Source: Tubulanus polymorphus (lineage: Eukaryota > Nemertea > Palaeonemertea > Tubulaniformes > Tubulanidae). From it: a DNA stretch of 64,000 nucleotides. The notes beneath the pieces are model-generated. The model had not been told where the DNA came from and did no database searches. It was given only the letters and a program-made list of their open reading frames with translations. Location: assembly GCF_964204645.1 (NCBI RefSeq), contig NC_134027.1:10404485-10468484 (forward strand), read 5' to 3'. Numbering within the stretch: position 1 is the first letter of the stretch; every line of letters begins with the position of its first letter. Both the position numbers and the translations under genes were made by a program. Shown one piece after another: positions 10,501-21,916 of the stretch.

Positions 10501-11878
10501 AGAGCACATTATATCATAATCAGTACAGGAGATAAGAAGCCTATACCAAGTGAATTTTCTGAACGGCACTTGGTCAGGAAGGAGTAAGGGTGCGAACCAC
10601 CGCCATAGATGCCTGTCATTAGCGTGAATTGAATTGACAGATATATTTTCATTTCCTCAAATTTACTAACAGTCTAATTTTGTCTATTTGAGAGGAATAC
10701 GTAGATCATCTCAGCTTTACGTGAATTAATGTTTGATTATGATAATAATGGTGAGCCATTTATTCACTTAAGTGGTATAACATCTGTAAATATGATTTAG
10801 AAATAACCCCAGTAAGCATGCTCTTTTGTTCGGGCGGTTTATGTCCGTATACATCGTGAAGTACGCGAGAATGGAGCGTGGCATTCTCCTCTACTACTGA
10901 ACACGACCATGGATCCAGTGAGTATGGTGGCTGATTCGGGCCACAACGTTAAATACCTCATATGCAAATGATGGAGCCAGACCGCCAGAATGCCAAAACG
11001 TCGAATTTTCTTTTAAAAGTCCATTTTAGCGCTCCGTAGGAATCTTAAATCGATTTTGGCGCACCAAAACGGTTTTGGCGTCCCGTCGAAACAATCATTC
11101 AGCCACAGTCAATCATTTTTATCTAAATCGCCTTGCTATCTGTTTGCATTGGCTGTGTTCGTTTTCGCCTGAAATGTTCGTTTCGCTTTATCGACAACGA
11201 CCGTACGACATCTGTCGTAAATTGACGCGCGCCGACTGGTCGTAAAATAATATCGTGATCAAGTGAGATGACGATCTTGACATTACTTGACTAATGTCCA
11301 CTTGCGTGAATTATCTTAAACATGTATTTTCAATGTAATATATGTAGATAAAAAAGGTATTGCGTGAATAATTGGACTCTGTGAAATCAGTGCGTCGTTA
11401 CAGGCAAACTTTAACCATGGACTCTAGAGTCCATGCTTTAACCAAGGTTTATCCGTCTTGTTGGTCAAAATCTCTCTCAAAGACCCTCTTAATCGCAAAG
11501 CAATTTGAAATCAATTCTTCCCTATCAAAGGCATTGGCTATTGGAAGTTGGATATCTCTAGGTGGCGTGTGTATAATAGCGCTGAGAACCATTTGGTAGA
11601 TCTTTATTTTAAGTTCTTCAAATAATCTCTAGGCTTCTATCTGCACTCGGATCATCTGAAGTTAAACGTCTGAACTGAATTTTGCCAGTTTAACATCATC
11701 ATTTCGTTCTCTTAGCAAGAGCTAGGGCTATTTCGTTTTTAGCAAGCTGCGTTTCTTTATTTCATATACACTATATCGCTTTGATTGTACTCATAGGAGT
11801 ATGGATACGGTATTTCTTTTTAATTCGTATTTTGAGTGTTAGAATATGATATCATATTATATGATTTCATGTGTGTTT
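10500..11878. other. Intergenic, no gene recognised
   Basis: Unique-looking AT-rich DNA. ATGGTGGCTGATTCGGGCCA at 10923-10942 resembles the end of the foldback at 11879-12100 and is probably a broken copy. The open frame at 11372-11599 has no recognisable domain. Confidence 0.45.
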
Positions 11879-12100
11879 ACTACGGTGGCTGACTACTACC
11901 ACAAACCAATTCTGTACGGTTGGAGGCACGATAAACATTTTTTTTACAATGGCCCATTATTTGTTTCCCCGCGCGAGAATTCAAAACTTTTTCAATTCTC
12001 GCGCGAGAAAACAAAAAGGGCCTTCGTAAAATTTTCCATCGTACCTCTGTCGTAGAGAAAATATTTTTCATTTATGGCCTGAATCAGCCGCCATAGTTTA
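11879..12100. mobile_element. Foldback MITE with a GC-rich central hairpin
   Basis: The outer inverted ends are TACGGTGGCTGA and TCAGCCGCCATAG. An inner palindrome at about 11970-12008 has CGCGCGAGAATT and AATTCTCGCGCG around a 12-nt loop. Related ends occur at 10.92 kb. Confidence 0.7.
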
Positions 12101-13375
12101 CGCCTAGTGATTGAGGAAAATACATGTGATCCAAATACGTAGCTCCCACTCACTAATGTATCGGATGTTACCCAGAAACATTTCTAGCAAGCAGGACGAC
12201 ACCACAGACAAAGCCGTCGTATCTATTTGATTTTTTACCCTGTGGCGTATTCCTTCATTTTTTTGTTGTGTTACAGCAAAACGGCATATCGGTGGCGCAA
12301 TTTCGCAGTCAGCCTTTCAATAGCCAGATGAAGGAAAACGTCGCGCACTAAATCCACCGCCATCAAAAGATATACGATGGCTTGTGATTATCCCGTGTGG
12401 GAAGAGAACCAATTTCTAGTACATTTCCTCGCAAAATTACGCCGATGATCGCTACTTGAAAATGCACGTTGACTGCTTTAACTGCCGACAACCCGCGCAA
12501 TTGATATCTGGAAAATTAACAACTATTAAGGCCATCCTTTTAGATAGCGAGTAGGGCTACATTACGCTGTAAGACTTGACATTTTACTTAGGAGCGAGTG
12601 AGCTTCCTTTGAATTTCCGGCACTCGGGATACGACGTTCTTTGACGGCTTTTACTCGTTCGATTTTTGCCCGCTTTCGATAAAACCTGAAAGAAAATACA
12701 GGCCACGCGTCTTATCTGTTGCGAAATTAAAAGCTATTTTGGCTGAGTGCAGGATGCCGAGATTTTAGAAAGTTCCGAGGAGAAATACGGAATGTGCCGT
12801 CTTGACACTGAAGTTGCGCAACGGGCTTTGTACTCGTGGACGACTTCATTTATCTCGTCGGAAATATTTCTTTTTGTATGGGATTATATAAGGCCAACTA
12901 TTGAAACCGAGTAGGCAGTTAGCTACGCGCTGTAAATACGTACGTCGATGCATCGATGAAAACGAATAACGTTTTAATTGATAAAAGAAACAACGTCGGA
13001 CACAGAAAACATGGAACAACGTGTTTCCATTCTAATTAGAATACTGTAACTCGAAGAACGCCTGGCGCGTTTAAGCTTATTTAATGTCGTTTGATTAGTA
13101 GCGGAGCACGGCTCTATCAAACACCATGAAAGCATCAGCGAACTGCATTTAAAAACTATACTTCACATATTTTCGGCTTTAGGGCTTCGTTGTTAAGAAG
13201 AATTACACTTCATGTAAATTAAACTACACCATCTCCTTCCTGTACAACGGAGAAAGAAGCGGCTTCTATGCACTCGTTGTCACCCTGTATAAGCGAAGCG
13301 AAGATATGAAACAGAAATTATGATGGCGCTTTAATTGATCTTAATCATCAAAGAAATTTTTTGATCGATTAGATT
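12101..13375. other. Intergenic, nothing recognised
   Basis: No open frame with family resemblance and no obvious repeat structure. Moderate CpG content with scattered homeodomain-like TAATTA cores, so conserved noncoding DNA is possible but not shown. Confidence 0.4.
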
Positions 13376-13735
13376 TTTTTTACGCCGTAAAAACCGTTGC
13401 AATAATATCAATAACATTGATCCCTTTTGTGTTGGGGGTTCTACGTCATCAATATTGGCGTTTCAAAGTAACGACAATTGTGAATTGTGGCATCTATTTT
13501 GTAATCAAATTAATTTCATAACTCGTATTCTACTTTTGATGAATCTTTTAAGAGGATGACGTACACTACGTCATCATTTTAGATCGGGGCTAGACTGGTT
13601 GCCGGTCGGTTCAATTCAATTATCGATATATTAAAATCGAAAAATAACTTCATTGATCCTTGATGATATACAATTCATATCATATTATTCATGTCGGCAA
13701 TATTACGCAATATATGTGTTATTCTTCAAGGCTTC
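13376..13735 (+). repeat. CRE-bearing dispersed repeat, copy 1
   Basis: It opens GCCGTAAAAACCGTTGCAAT and has CTACGTCATCAATATTGGCG, then a second ACTACGTCATCA about 125 bp later. GGGGCTAGACTGGTTGCCGG, a run of TTCAATTCAATTATCGATAT and CTTCATTGATCCTT follow. Full-length member of the seven-copy family. Confidence 0.85.
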
Positions 13736-14299
13736 AATACAGTTTCAAGTTTTCGTTTTTCTAAATCATGCTTTATGCTGGTGTACATCTTAGCTTAGTA
13801 TGTTCACTGGTTACACATGCGGGGTAAGTTCAATTGTGATCATATGATCGAAAAAACGGAGAACGGGACAATACGTCACGGGCTATTCTTCCTCCGCTCT
13901 TACTCCACCGCAATAAATCACTTCTGGAATAATTATTCTGGAACATATTCGCTACGGGAAAAAAAGATCATCGTTGCGGAACCATTTGAGAAGCAATAAA
14001 CTTTCAAAAGTAAATTATCCAATTAATACAAACAATCTGCACCAATCGATCACCATGGAGACCGCTTCCTAAACCGCAATGACCAATTGATACATCAGGA
14101 AACAATAACATTATAATAGTCATCAGACTGAATCATAAACCAGGCCCTTTGATAGTCGCTAGACATGCATTGTTATCTCAATTAGAGTCACTGTCGTCGA
14201 AAACTACTACTCACTACTAACGTTATAGTATACCGGATAGTGTCGAGTGTATTTTCAGCGTTGAAAAAGAGAAAATATTGGTAAAATGTCAACAAAGAA

Positions 14300-14515
14300 A
14301 AATGATATTCGTGGTTATATGTGCACTACGTCATCGATATTGGTGTTAAATTAGCAATTATAATTGAGAATTTTTGAGTTTATTTTGTATTTAAGTATAT
14401 TTAATTACTCTTTTTTTAATGAATTTTGGTAATTATTTTGAGAGGATCTGCACTACGTCATCAATATAACGGGTCAATTCAATTCAATTATCGATATATT
14501 GTATCGGAAATATGT
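14300..14515 (+). repeat. CRE-bearing dispersed repeat, copy 2 (truncated)
   Basis: Both GTGCACTACGTCATC-type sites are present, about 130 bp apart, followed by TCAATTCAATTATCGATATA. The left end and the right third are missing. Confidence 0.8.
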
Positions 14516-14736
14516 ATAACCTCTAGATATTCACGCAGCTGTTTTAGTTACCGTTCATTTGAATACCGTAAAGCTCTATTTGACCTAATGAAAAATTGAA
14601 ATCCAATTTTTTGCCATTTTCGATTTACGCTAAAGAACATTATCATATCGTGCTGAACATGCTTGTCTTTCATAGAAGAGAATGTGCAAGAATCTGCGGT
14701 CCAAAACCAAAAGCACAAATTACAGTTGCTTGCCAT

Positions 14737-14961
14737 ATTCATTCATTCATTCATTCATTCATTCATTCATTCATTCATTCATTCATCCGTCCGTCCGTCC
14801 GTCCGTCCGTCCGTCCGTCCGTCCATCCATCCATCCATCCATCCATCCATCCATCCATCCATTCATTATTCATTCATTCATTCATTCATTCATTCATTCA
14901 TTCATTCATTCATTATTCATTCATTCATTCATTCATTCATTCATTCATTCATTCATTCATT
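14737..14961. repeat. Compound tetranucleotide microsatellite
   Basis: Blocks run in order (ATTC)n, (CCGT)n, (CCAT)n, (ATTC)n, each a one-base step from the next. No frame on the plus strand has a stop, which produces three overlapping spurious Ile/His/Ser/Phe frames. Confidence 0.98.
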
Positions 14962-15974
14962 TCTCTTTTCTTATTTTCTCATCGAATTTAAGCGATTCAT
15001 ATTCATTTATCACTAAGCGTATGAAAAATGATCTCTGAACTGGAGTTGCAAATATTCTACACGATTGGTCGTGGATCCGATCATGGACATTTGATCATCG
15101 TGGACATGGTAACTTGCATCAATGTGAATTTTCTTGTATTATTGTATTATTCTATGTACAAATTTTAAACACCATCTTTTTCTGTGTAGAAATTCAAAGT
15201 TATCCACATTCGTGTAAGATTTTGTGATGAATGAATATTGAATGAATTGAATTATAAACTAGTCCATAGGTCCATCCGAAAATTTGTCTCGTTATTCGAA
15301 TTAGAATATGAAAAATGTAAAATACATAACAGTCTTTTGAAGAAAAATTGAGAATTATGATGATAAAAGGAAAGCTATAGATAATGACGGAGGATATTTT
15401 GCTATAGGAACAAAAACGTGATCTCAGAGAGCGACGTACTATTCGATATCATTTGAGCTCGTATTTTTTTTCATTCGTCCATCTATCATCGTAAAACCGG
15501 GGCCATTAAGGAAACTTACACACATGACGACTTCCGTAACGAAGTCATGACGTCAATGTCGAAGAAATCCGGACTCTCGTATTAAAAAGCTTCCTCCGGG
15601 AAGTACATTACGACGAGTGAAAAGGCTCTCAATATTTTTACATCCGCAGCCGCGCATGGGACACAATATTAACGACGGAGTTGTATAATACGAAACATGA
15701 GCAATAACGTATTTATGCATCGATCACGTCATTAAAGCAGTTCGTCGTCGTCGTCGTTTCGGCGTAAAACTCAATCTGAAACGTTTTTGTTATAGAGTCG
15801 TGCGTTTTCTGTAAAATGCATTAGGCCTTGTCATAAGAGCCTTTAAGCATATCAACGTCTAATGGTAACGGTGAATTAATGACGTTTCGGACGTCAAAAT
15901 ATCAACGCGTGCGCGTTTTACGTTAACGTTAATCATATAGCCTCGATATTGATAATGATATATATTCATATTCT

Positions 15975-16241
15975 CCACGTTTGAGTGTGGTTATTCTACA
16001 ATCGAGGCTCTGTATATACATATCGTATTTACATATTTCATTAATCAATGTTGACCACATGTTCTTCTTGAATGTATATATTGGTATAAAGTTAGTGTTG
16101 CTTTAAAAAGAACATGTGCTGAACATGGATTAATAAGATATATCGATACGATATCCTCCATAGTAAAATAACCACACTCAAACGTGGTCTTTTTGAATGC
16201 GTATATAAAGTAAGTGTTCAAAAAGAACATGTGGTCAACAT
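15975..16241. mobile_element. Two interlocking foldback elements
   Basis: ATGTTGACCACATGTTCTT at 16048-16066 is the perfect inverse of 16223-16241. A second perfect 21-bp pair, 15975-15995 and 16167-16187, contains CGTTTGAGTGTGGTTATT. The right arm of this outer pair lies inside the first element, so the two inverted repeats cross. No coding content. Confidence 0.7.
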
Positions 16242-16299
16242 GTATACATAAAATCGCCTTCGGCTTACGTGTAATATGGTACGCGGATGCGCGCACGTA

Positions 16300-16950
16300 G
16301 TAAGTCTGCCATGGTTTCTGATGTTTGTTCTTGCGCAATGATATACGTATAGAACCGCTGCGGATCAAATGTCGGAAGCCGAGGCCGTTACTGGACCGGC
16401 GTCTTCCTCCATTTCCTTCCTGCACCATTTCCAGTCGGTGCAACGACCGAACAACGACTGTGCGCCACCAATGCGTCGCCAGATTTCACGCACCATGACT
16501 CCGGGCACCACGTTTCAGCCTTATAAACACCTATATCCGACGCCCCAAGATTCAATATGGAAAAACCTAGTTTATCCTGCTTATGTCCTGTTGATGGGTA
16601 ACCGTTTTCTAGATTTAATTGTTCATAATTGAAAAGCTAAGCACTCCAGGTATTACCTGGCAACTATCGGCTGCATTTAATGGCCAGGATAAATTGAATA
16701 AAGGCTTAGTAATGTCCCGTGTGGCTACTCCGTATAGCGTCTTCATCGACGTCGCCGGATCCTTGAAAAACTGCTACCGGAGTTTGCCGATGTTATCGCG
16801 ATTCAAGCCGAGCCAGAACCGGGAATTAATCAATGATTTGTACGACACTATCTCGCGTAATCTCGTTTTACGCGAGAAATGCGCGGTTCGCGAAACAATA
16901 CAGGATTGGATGGTTTCCGTGCGGAAAATTTATATTTGTTAGCGATAAAG
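16300..16950. other. CG-rich stretch with open frames on both strands
   Basis: Plus-strand frames at 16369-16632 and 16619-16942 and a minus-strand frame through 16.2-16.5 kb overlap. None resembles a known family. Base composition differs from the flanks. It could be a conserved regulatory block, an exon of an unrecognised gene or old transposon sequence. Confidence 0.25.
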
Positions 16951-18931
16951 ACGAGTGAATGACTTCATGAATTTCTTGCCAAGATTTCTATTAAGATTAC
17001 CCGTCTTGATAGCACGCTAAACGTCTGCTTGATATAATAAGATCACGAGGTCGACACGCAGGGGGCGCCATAGGATGCATTAGTTATCCAAAGCGTATTA
17101 GCACATTAATGGAAACATGAAATATCGCCGTAATATTTCACATCGAAGTGAAAGCCTATAATGAAATTTGAAATGATTCACCGCGCGACATGGAAAAGCG
17201 CAGACCTATAAAACTAAAAACGCTAGATAGCAAGGGCGGATTTAACGGGGTGTACCGGGTAGACTGGCCAACCACTTCAAAATTCGAATGTTCCTCCCAA
17301 AAAGTTAAATTAAGATAAGCCGAAAAATAAATCCAAATGGATTCTGATAGCTGCCAGCAAAGCTTCTTTTTGTCCTTATGTTTGTGGGCGAAACAATAAA
17401 ACTTTACGAATGTTCGCGCTTGTAGCCTTTTTCAAATTAAGTGCCCATTCCAATTTTGAGGTCCATTCCATCAAAAACGTTGAAGTAAGGTGAACTTACA
17501 GATTAATCATATCATAGATTTTATAAAACACCAAAGGCGTACGTAAGTTTTATGTGTAGGTGTTTATTTTTACGAAGGTGCGCACAGGTCAAGCTCAACA
17601 CGTGCAGAATACCCTCCGTCTATGGTTAAGCCAAACTATAATGAGTATCACCCACCCGACAGTGATGAAAAAAAACTAGATATCTTATTGTTCCTAATTT
17701 GACAGCGGACGCCGGAAAATGTTTTTCTTGTCATTGTTTCGTTTTGAGTCGATTACATGTTTTGTGTCGCGGACCTTTCTTAAGACTGACCACCTATGAG
17801 GCGCTGCTGGGCTCTTGGTTCATTAAAACGATCTGGGAGCAATACGAGAAAAACGATACAGCCCCGACGGTAGATTCCTGCCAGCAAATCGCCGGAATAA
17901 ATCGCCAGTGCGTGTGTGTATTTTCGCGTTTTTCAAAAAGCCAACGCGTGACACCTCCGGGGCTCGGCAGCGTCCCGCCGAAAGAACGTGTGCCGTTGCA
18001 AACCCACCCGGACCGGCAAAAAGATCGATGCGATACCGAAGAAGACGATTTTTATTGTTTTCAAAACAAGGCCCATAGCTCTTGGCGATGACTGATCTTG
18101 CATATCATCGCGCCGTCAGTTAGTTACCCGTCAAAAGGTAACAATCCTTCGGCTTCGCTGCGTCCGAAAAGATGCTTATCGAACGCATAATAAGCGGCCT
18201 TGCCGAGCCCATGATATTCGGAGTTTAAACGCGAGCGAACTCCGTATTTTCTAGAAGAACGAACAGCGAATTAACCACAACAAAAGAAAGCCAAGTGAAC
18301 CCGAATTATCTTTACGAAGTTTCGGATTAGACGAAGAGACTTTATACTCGAAGTAGCGTTCATTATTGTCGTTATTAAATCCGTAGTCGAACGTGACAAA
18401 GACCTCGGTGAGTTTTATTGCGTTGCTACACCTCCCGCTCTAAGACTGGCTAATTATCCACGTTTCTTAGGGTGAGAATTATGATCGATTGAGCCTGTGT
18501 TCAAGTTTATCCCCTTGTACACTAACTCGATCGATAAGTCTACGCAATGAGTCTTATGATCTTTGAGTACATATTGGAAATATTGAATTGTGCGATGCTT
18601 CTCGGTTATCGAAACCCAGAGCGAAAAAACTTTCAGTCCTTATCGATGTAGTAAACTTGTGATCTATTTGCAAACGATGCCAATCAATTGATGAAAAGTC
18701 TATCAGCGACACTATAGTGGATAATCTAAATTCACTGAGTTGTCCATATTCATAGTCTCAACAAAAACAGCTTTGAAATGAGTGGCACCAAAACGTTTAT
18801 CAACATGGCCTTTTTGGTAAATGATTTTACGCACTTTTTTTTGATACTTTACGATGGGACTTTCCAGCTTGTGCTATGTTAACGAGAGTCAGGGTTGTGA
18901 AATGCTCTACATCTATGAATGTAGCAGGCCA
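16950..18931. other. Intergenic, no gene recognised
   Basis: AGGGCGGATTTAACGGGG at 17224-17241 resembles the end of the GGGCGGATC MITE family. The open frame 17699-18091 (130 codons, Cys-rich N-terminal half) starts at a TTG codon and has no recognised domain; I do not call it a gene. Confidence 0.35.
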
Positions 18932-19041
18932 GGGTCCAGTTCCACAGTTCTGAGTTAAGATATAACTCAGAGTTAACTCATTCAAAATGAACTAATTTTA
19001 ACTCAGAGTTAACTCTAACTCACAACTGTGGAACTGGGTCC
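18932..19041. mobile_element. MITE with AGTTCCACAGTT ends
   Basis: The ends GGGTCCAGTTCCACAGTT and (reverse complement) GGACCCAGTTCCACAGTT enclose imperfect repeats of AACTCAGAGTTAACTC. A relative with similar ends lies at 55699-55805. Confidence 0.75.
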
Positions 19042-19194
19042 AGCTCATTAATTATGCTTTTCAATGTAGCCTACTGTTAAGTAAGATTTGACTTTTTCGA
19101 TAGCATCTTACGTAAAATCTTGTCACCATTTGCTGCATTACTGGTTATGTCCTGTCCTATTCTATCTACTGTATTCTAAATTGAGAATATTGTA

Positions 19195-19275
19195 ACCTCT
19201 TTCATGTAAAGCGCTATGATTATTTCATAGTTTAGCGCTATATAAACAAATGAATCGTTCATTATCATTATCACT
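19195..19275 (+). mobile_element. SINE/LINE-type 3' tail
   Basis: TGTAAAGCGCTATGA is followed by a hairpin partner TAGCGCTATATAAA and then ATTATCATTATC. This hairpin plus microsatellite order is a common 3' terminus of metazoan non-LTR elements. The 5' part is missing or unrecognised. Confidence 0.55.
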
Positions 19276-19379
19276 ACATTGTTTTGTGTACCTTAATTGT
19301 TTTTCTTTCAATTTCTGTCGAACACCTTACTTAGACCGTAGATCCTTCAGGAATAAGGCGTTATGTAAATATTATATAA

Positions 19380-19460
19380 GTAATCATGATAATGATAATG
19401 ATGGCAATAATGATAATTACATTGATAATAATGATGATAATGATAATAAGAATGAAAATA
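19380..19460. repeat. Imperfect (GATAAT)n/(GAT)n microsatellite
   Basis: A run of GATAAT, GATGAT and AATGAT units with interruptions. It creates spurious Asn/Asp-rich and Ile-rich frames on the two strands. Confidence 0.9.
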
Positions 19461-20027
19461 CTGAAGAAGATCAAACATCCTTCACAGGTCGCATTTGATC
19501 GTCGAAAGAACAGGTCGATGTAAATGTGAAAAATCAGTCGATATATCGACGACACTCTGCAGACAGACATTAAGTCAGCGCTCTCGTTTGTTTACATTAG
19601 TTTTAATAAATCAAACCTTGGCGAATTATTTCAACTATGAGAGAAAACAGACAATAAGTGGCCATTATTTATTTTTGAGGCGGATTTCGCCGTATTTGAA
19701 CATTGGTAGAAGCCCGGAGACGTTGTCGCACAAAGGGCCTGGAACGGAACCGGAAACCGGAAGTAGCGACTGATCGGCACAGAAGACGGATCGGGCGAAT
19801 TCAACACCAATATCAATACTGCTTTAATTACCTCGACTACCAATATACACAAGCGCATTAACGAATAACACGATTTCATAAATCGAGTAAAAGTCTGAAC
19901 GTACTTAATTGAAGTATGCAGATTATATCGATCCCCTCAAAAATCAAACAGTTAAGTATATCTTCCGTAGATATGCGATTGAATCTTGATATGAAATCCC
20001 CGCAACAAGAATAAAGAGTTTTTCCTG

Positions 20028-20100
20028 GGGTTGATATTTATTTGACGTTTCGACTATATTTTATCCACTCCATTTTCAAATCTTATTTAGGGATTCGTAC
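20028..20100 (-). mobile_element. Retroelement-like 3' tail, minus copy
   Basis: Read on the minus strand it gives TGAAAATGGAGTGG, then ATATAGTCGAAACGTCAAAT and AAATATC. This is the same pattern as 8541-8645 and 49627-49785. Confidence 0.45.
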
Positions 20101-20269
20101 ATGATAGAAGTTTCATCAACGATTTAAAACGAATACTGACTAGAAAAACTGTTATGTTAAGATATACCAAACACAGGAAAAGAAATTGATCTAATTCAAT
20201 ACTATTTAATGTTCCCCTATTGGTGTGAACTCATATTCAAGCGAGAAAACTAACTAGAAAATTTATTGG

Positions 20270-20660
20270 GAAAAATAACACATATACTGTGTGATATATT
20301 GTCAACAATGAATAATATTTTGATATAGATTACTTTTATTAAGGAACAATTAAGTTATTTTGGATTTGAGTATATCGATAATGTCTGGCGAACCATCTAG
20401 CCCGAAATATTCATGACGTAGCGCATCCTCTCAAAAATTGAAATTTATCAAAAATTGAATAAGAGTTATGAAATATATCTATCACAATTGATAATAAAGT
20501 ATTCAATTTACAAAATAAACTCAAAATTGTAATTGTTATTTTGAAAGACCAAAATTGATGACGTAGTGCACATCGACTCCCACAGAACCCCTTGAAAACT
20601 CATAATAGGTATCAATGTACCGTACATAAACATTATCATAACGGCTTTTACGGCGTCAAA
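20270..20660 (-). repeat. CRE-bearing dispersed repeat, copy 3 (inverted)
   Basis: All landmarks appear in reverse order: AACAATTAAGTTATTTTGG, ATTCATGACGTAGCGCATCC, TTGATGACGTAGTGCACATC, CCACAGAACCCCTTG and AACGGCTTTTACGGCG at the far end. It is essentially full length but has lost the TTCAATTCAATT core. Confidence 0.85.
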
Positions 20661-21540
20661 AACAAATTTACGTCGCGACAACTCGACAAGGGATGTTCAA
20701 CTCTGTTGTTGGTTTATATATACTTGTAGAGAGATAAATTAGTCGAGGAAAACATACTTGAAGCAGACTCGTTGTCGCCGAGGTGAAAATGATATTACGA
20801 AAGCGTAATACAGACTGCGTTTAAGTCGATGGCGCGACCGAAATGAAAGTTTTCCGGTCCCCGTATCGATAACGCGTGAAAACCGAGACTGCGAGTTTTC
20901 ACAATACATAAAAACCGTTTCCCACAGCGCGGGGGAAAACTCCGCTAATAATCAAGAGCCCTCGAAGAAGCGATAACTATAAAAACCATCGATGGAGGGT
21001 AGTATCATCGTGGATTGCAAAAGGTAATTTCTATTGAATGGCGACAAACAATACTTCGGTAAACGTCGTTATTGGTCGACTGAAGCCGAGTGTTGAGTTT
21101 ACAGTACTCGCGGGCCACGTGTACGACTGCGCGAAAAGTGTGGGAAACTGGCTGAAACTGAAATATTCTCACAGTACTGTCAGCCATCCACCCGGCGGGC
21201 TAGATTAAACACGCCGTATTATAAAGCCGTTTCGATGTTTGATTTTCGATCGAGTGGTCGCGTTAAGTCAATGCGACTCGACGATGTCGTAAGAATCTCG
21301 CAATTATGAATGATGTCTAATTTTCTGCGTAGATTTTTCAAATAGTAAGGTTTTTTCGGATGTTTTAAATGGTTAAAAAAAGAATGAAATAAAGGAATTC
21401 TACTGTTTGTTGTGATACGGTTGATCGTCATCGCATGGCAGAATGTTGCGGCCACGCAATGTTTTTCTAAGTCAACATTCAGACTTAATAAACTCGAAAT
21501 CTCGGCTTAAATTACTGGAAATGTTTTCATTTTAACTTGA
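20661..21540. other. Intergenic, nothing recognised
   Basis: No family-like reading frame. The 20820-21230 part is richer in CpG than its surroundings, which may mark a regulatory block. Confidence 0.35.
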
Positions 21541-21916
21541 AATCTCGACTCTATGACTCGAAATTCCGACATTTTAACTCGAAATCTTGACTTTTTAACA
21601 CATGCGCGCACGCTATATTGTAAAATCCACACACATGCCACACTGCGATCAGTTTTATCGTTCTCCCTTCAAACTAGGGTTAAACTGTGCCGAAATGCGG
21701 GCACGATACACTATCCTACGGAAGAGCAATGCGGCCAACAACACTTCATTTTCAGTTTAAAGTCGACTTTTCGAGTTATTAAGTCGACTTTTCGAGTTGA
21801 TAAGTCGACTTTTCGACTTTTGGAAGTCGTAAAGTCGACTTACAAACTCGAAAAGTCTATTTTTTAACTTAAAATAAAATGTTGTTGGCCACATTGCTCT
21901 TCTGTACGATAGTGTC
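21541..21916. mobile_element. Foldback with internal (AAGTCGACTTTTCGAGTT) repeats
   Basis: Ends ACACTATCCTACGGAAGAGC (from 21708) and the inverse of ACACTATCGTACAGAAGAGC (to 21914) continue into GGCCAACAACA on both sides. The centre is a short tandem array of AAGTCGACTTTTCGAGTT units. Similar CTCGAAAT repeats lie outside the left end (21541-21600). Confidence 0.75.

Noticed and set aside
14596-15038. Three overlapping plus-strand frames rich in Ile, His, Ser and Phe
   Set aside because: They arise from a tetranucleotide microsatellite with no stop in any frame; not a protein.
19361-19570. Ile-rich minus-strand frame resembling a membrane peptide
   Set aside because: It is the translation of the GATAAT microsatellite.
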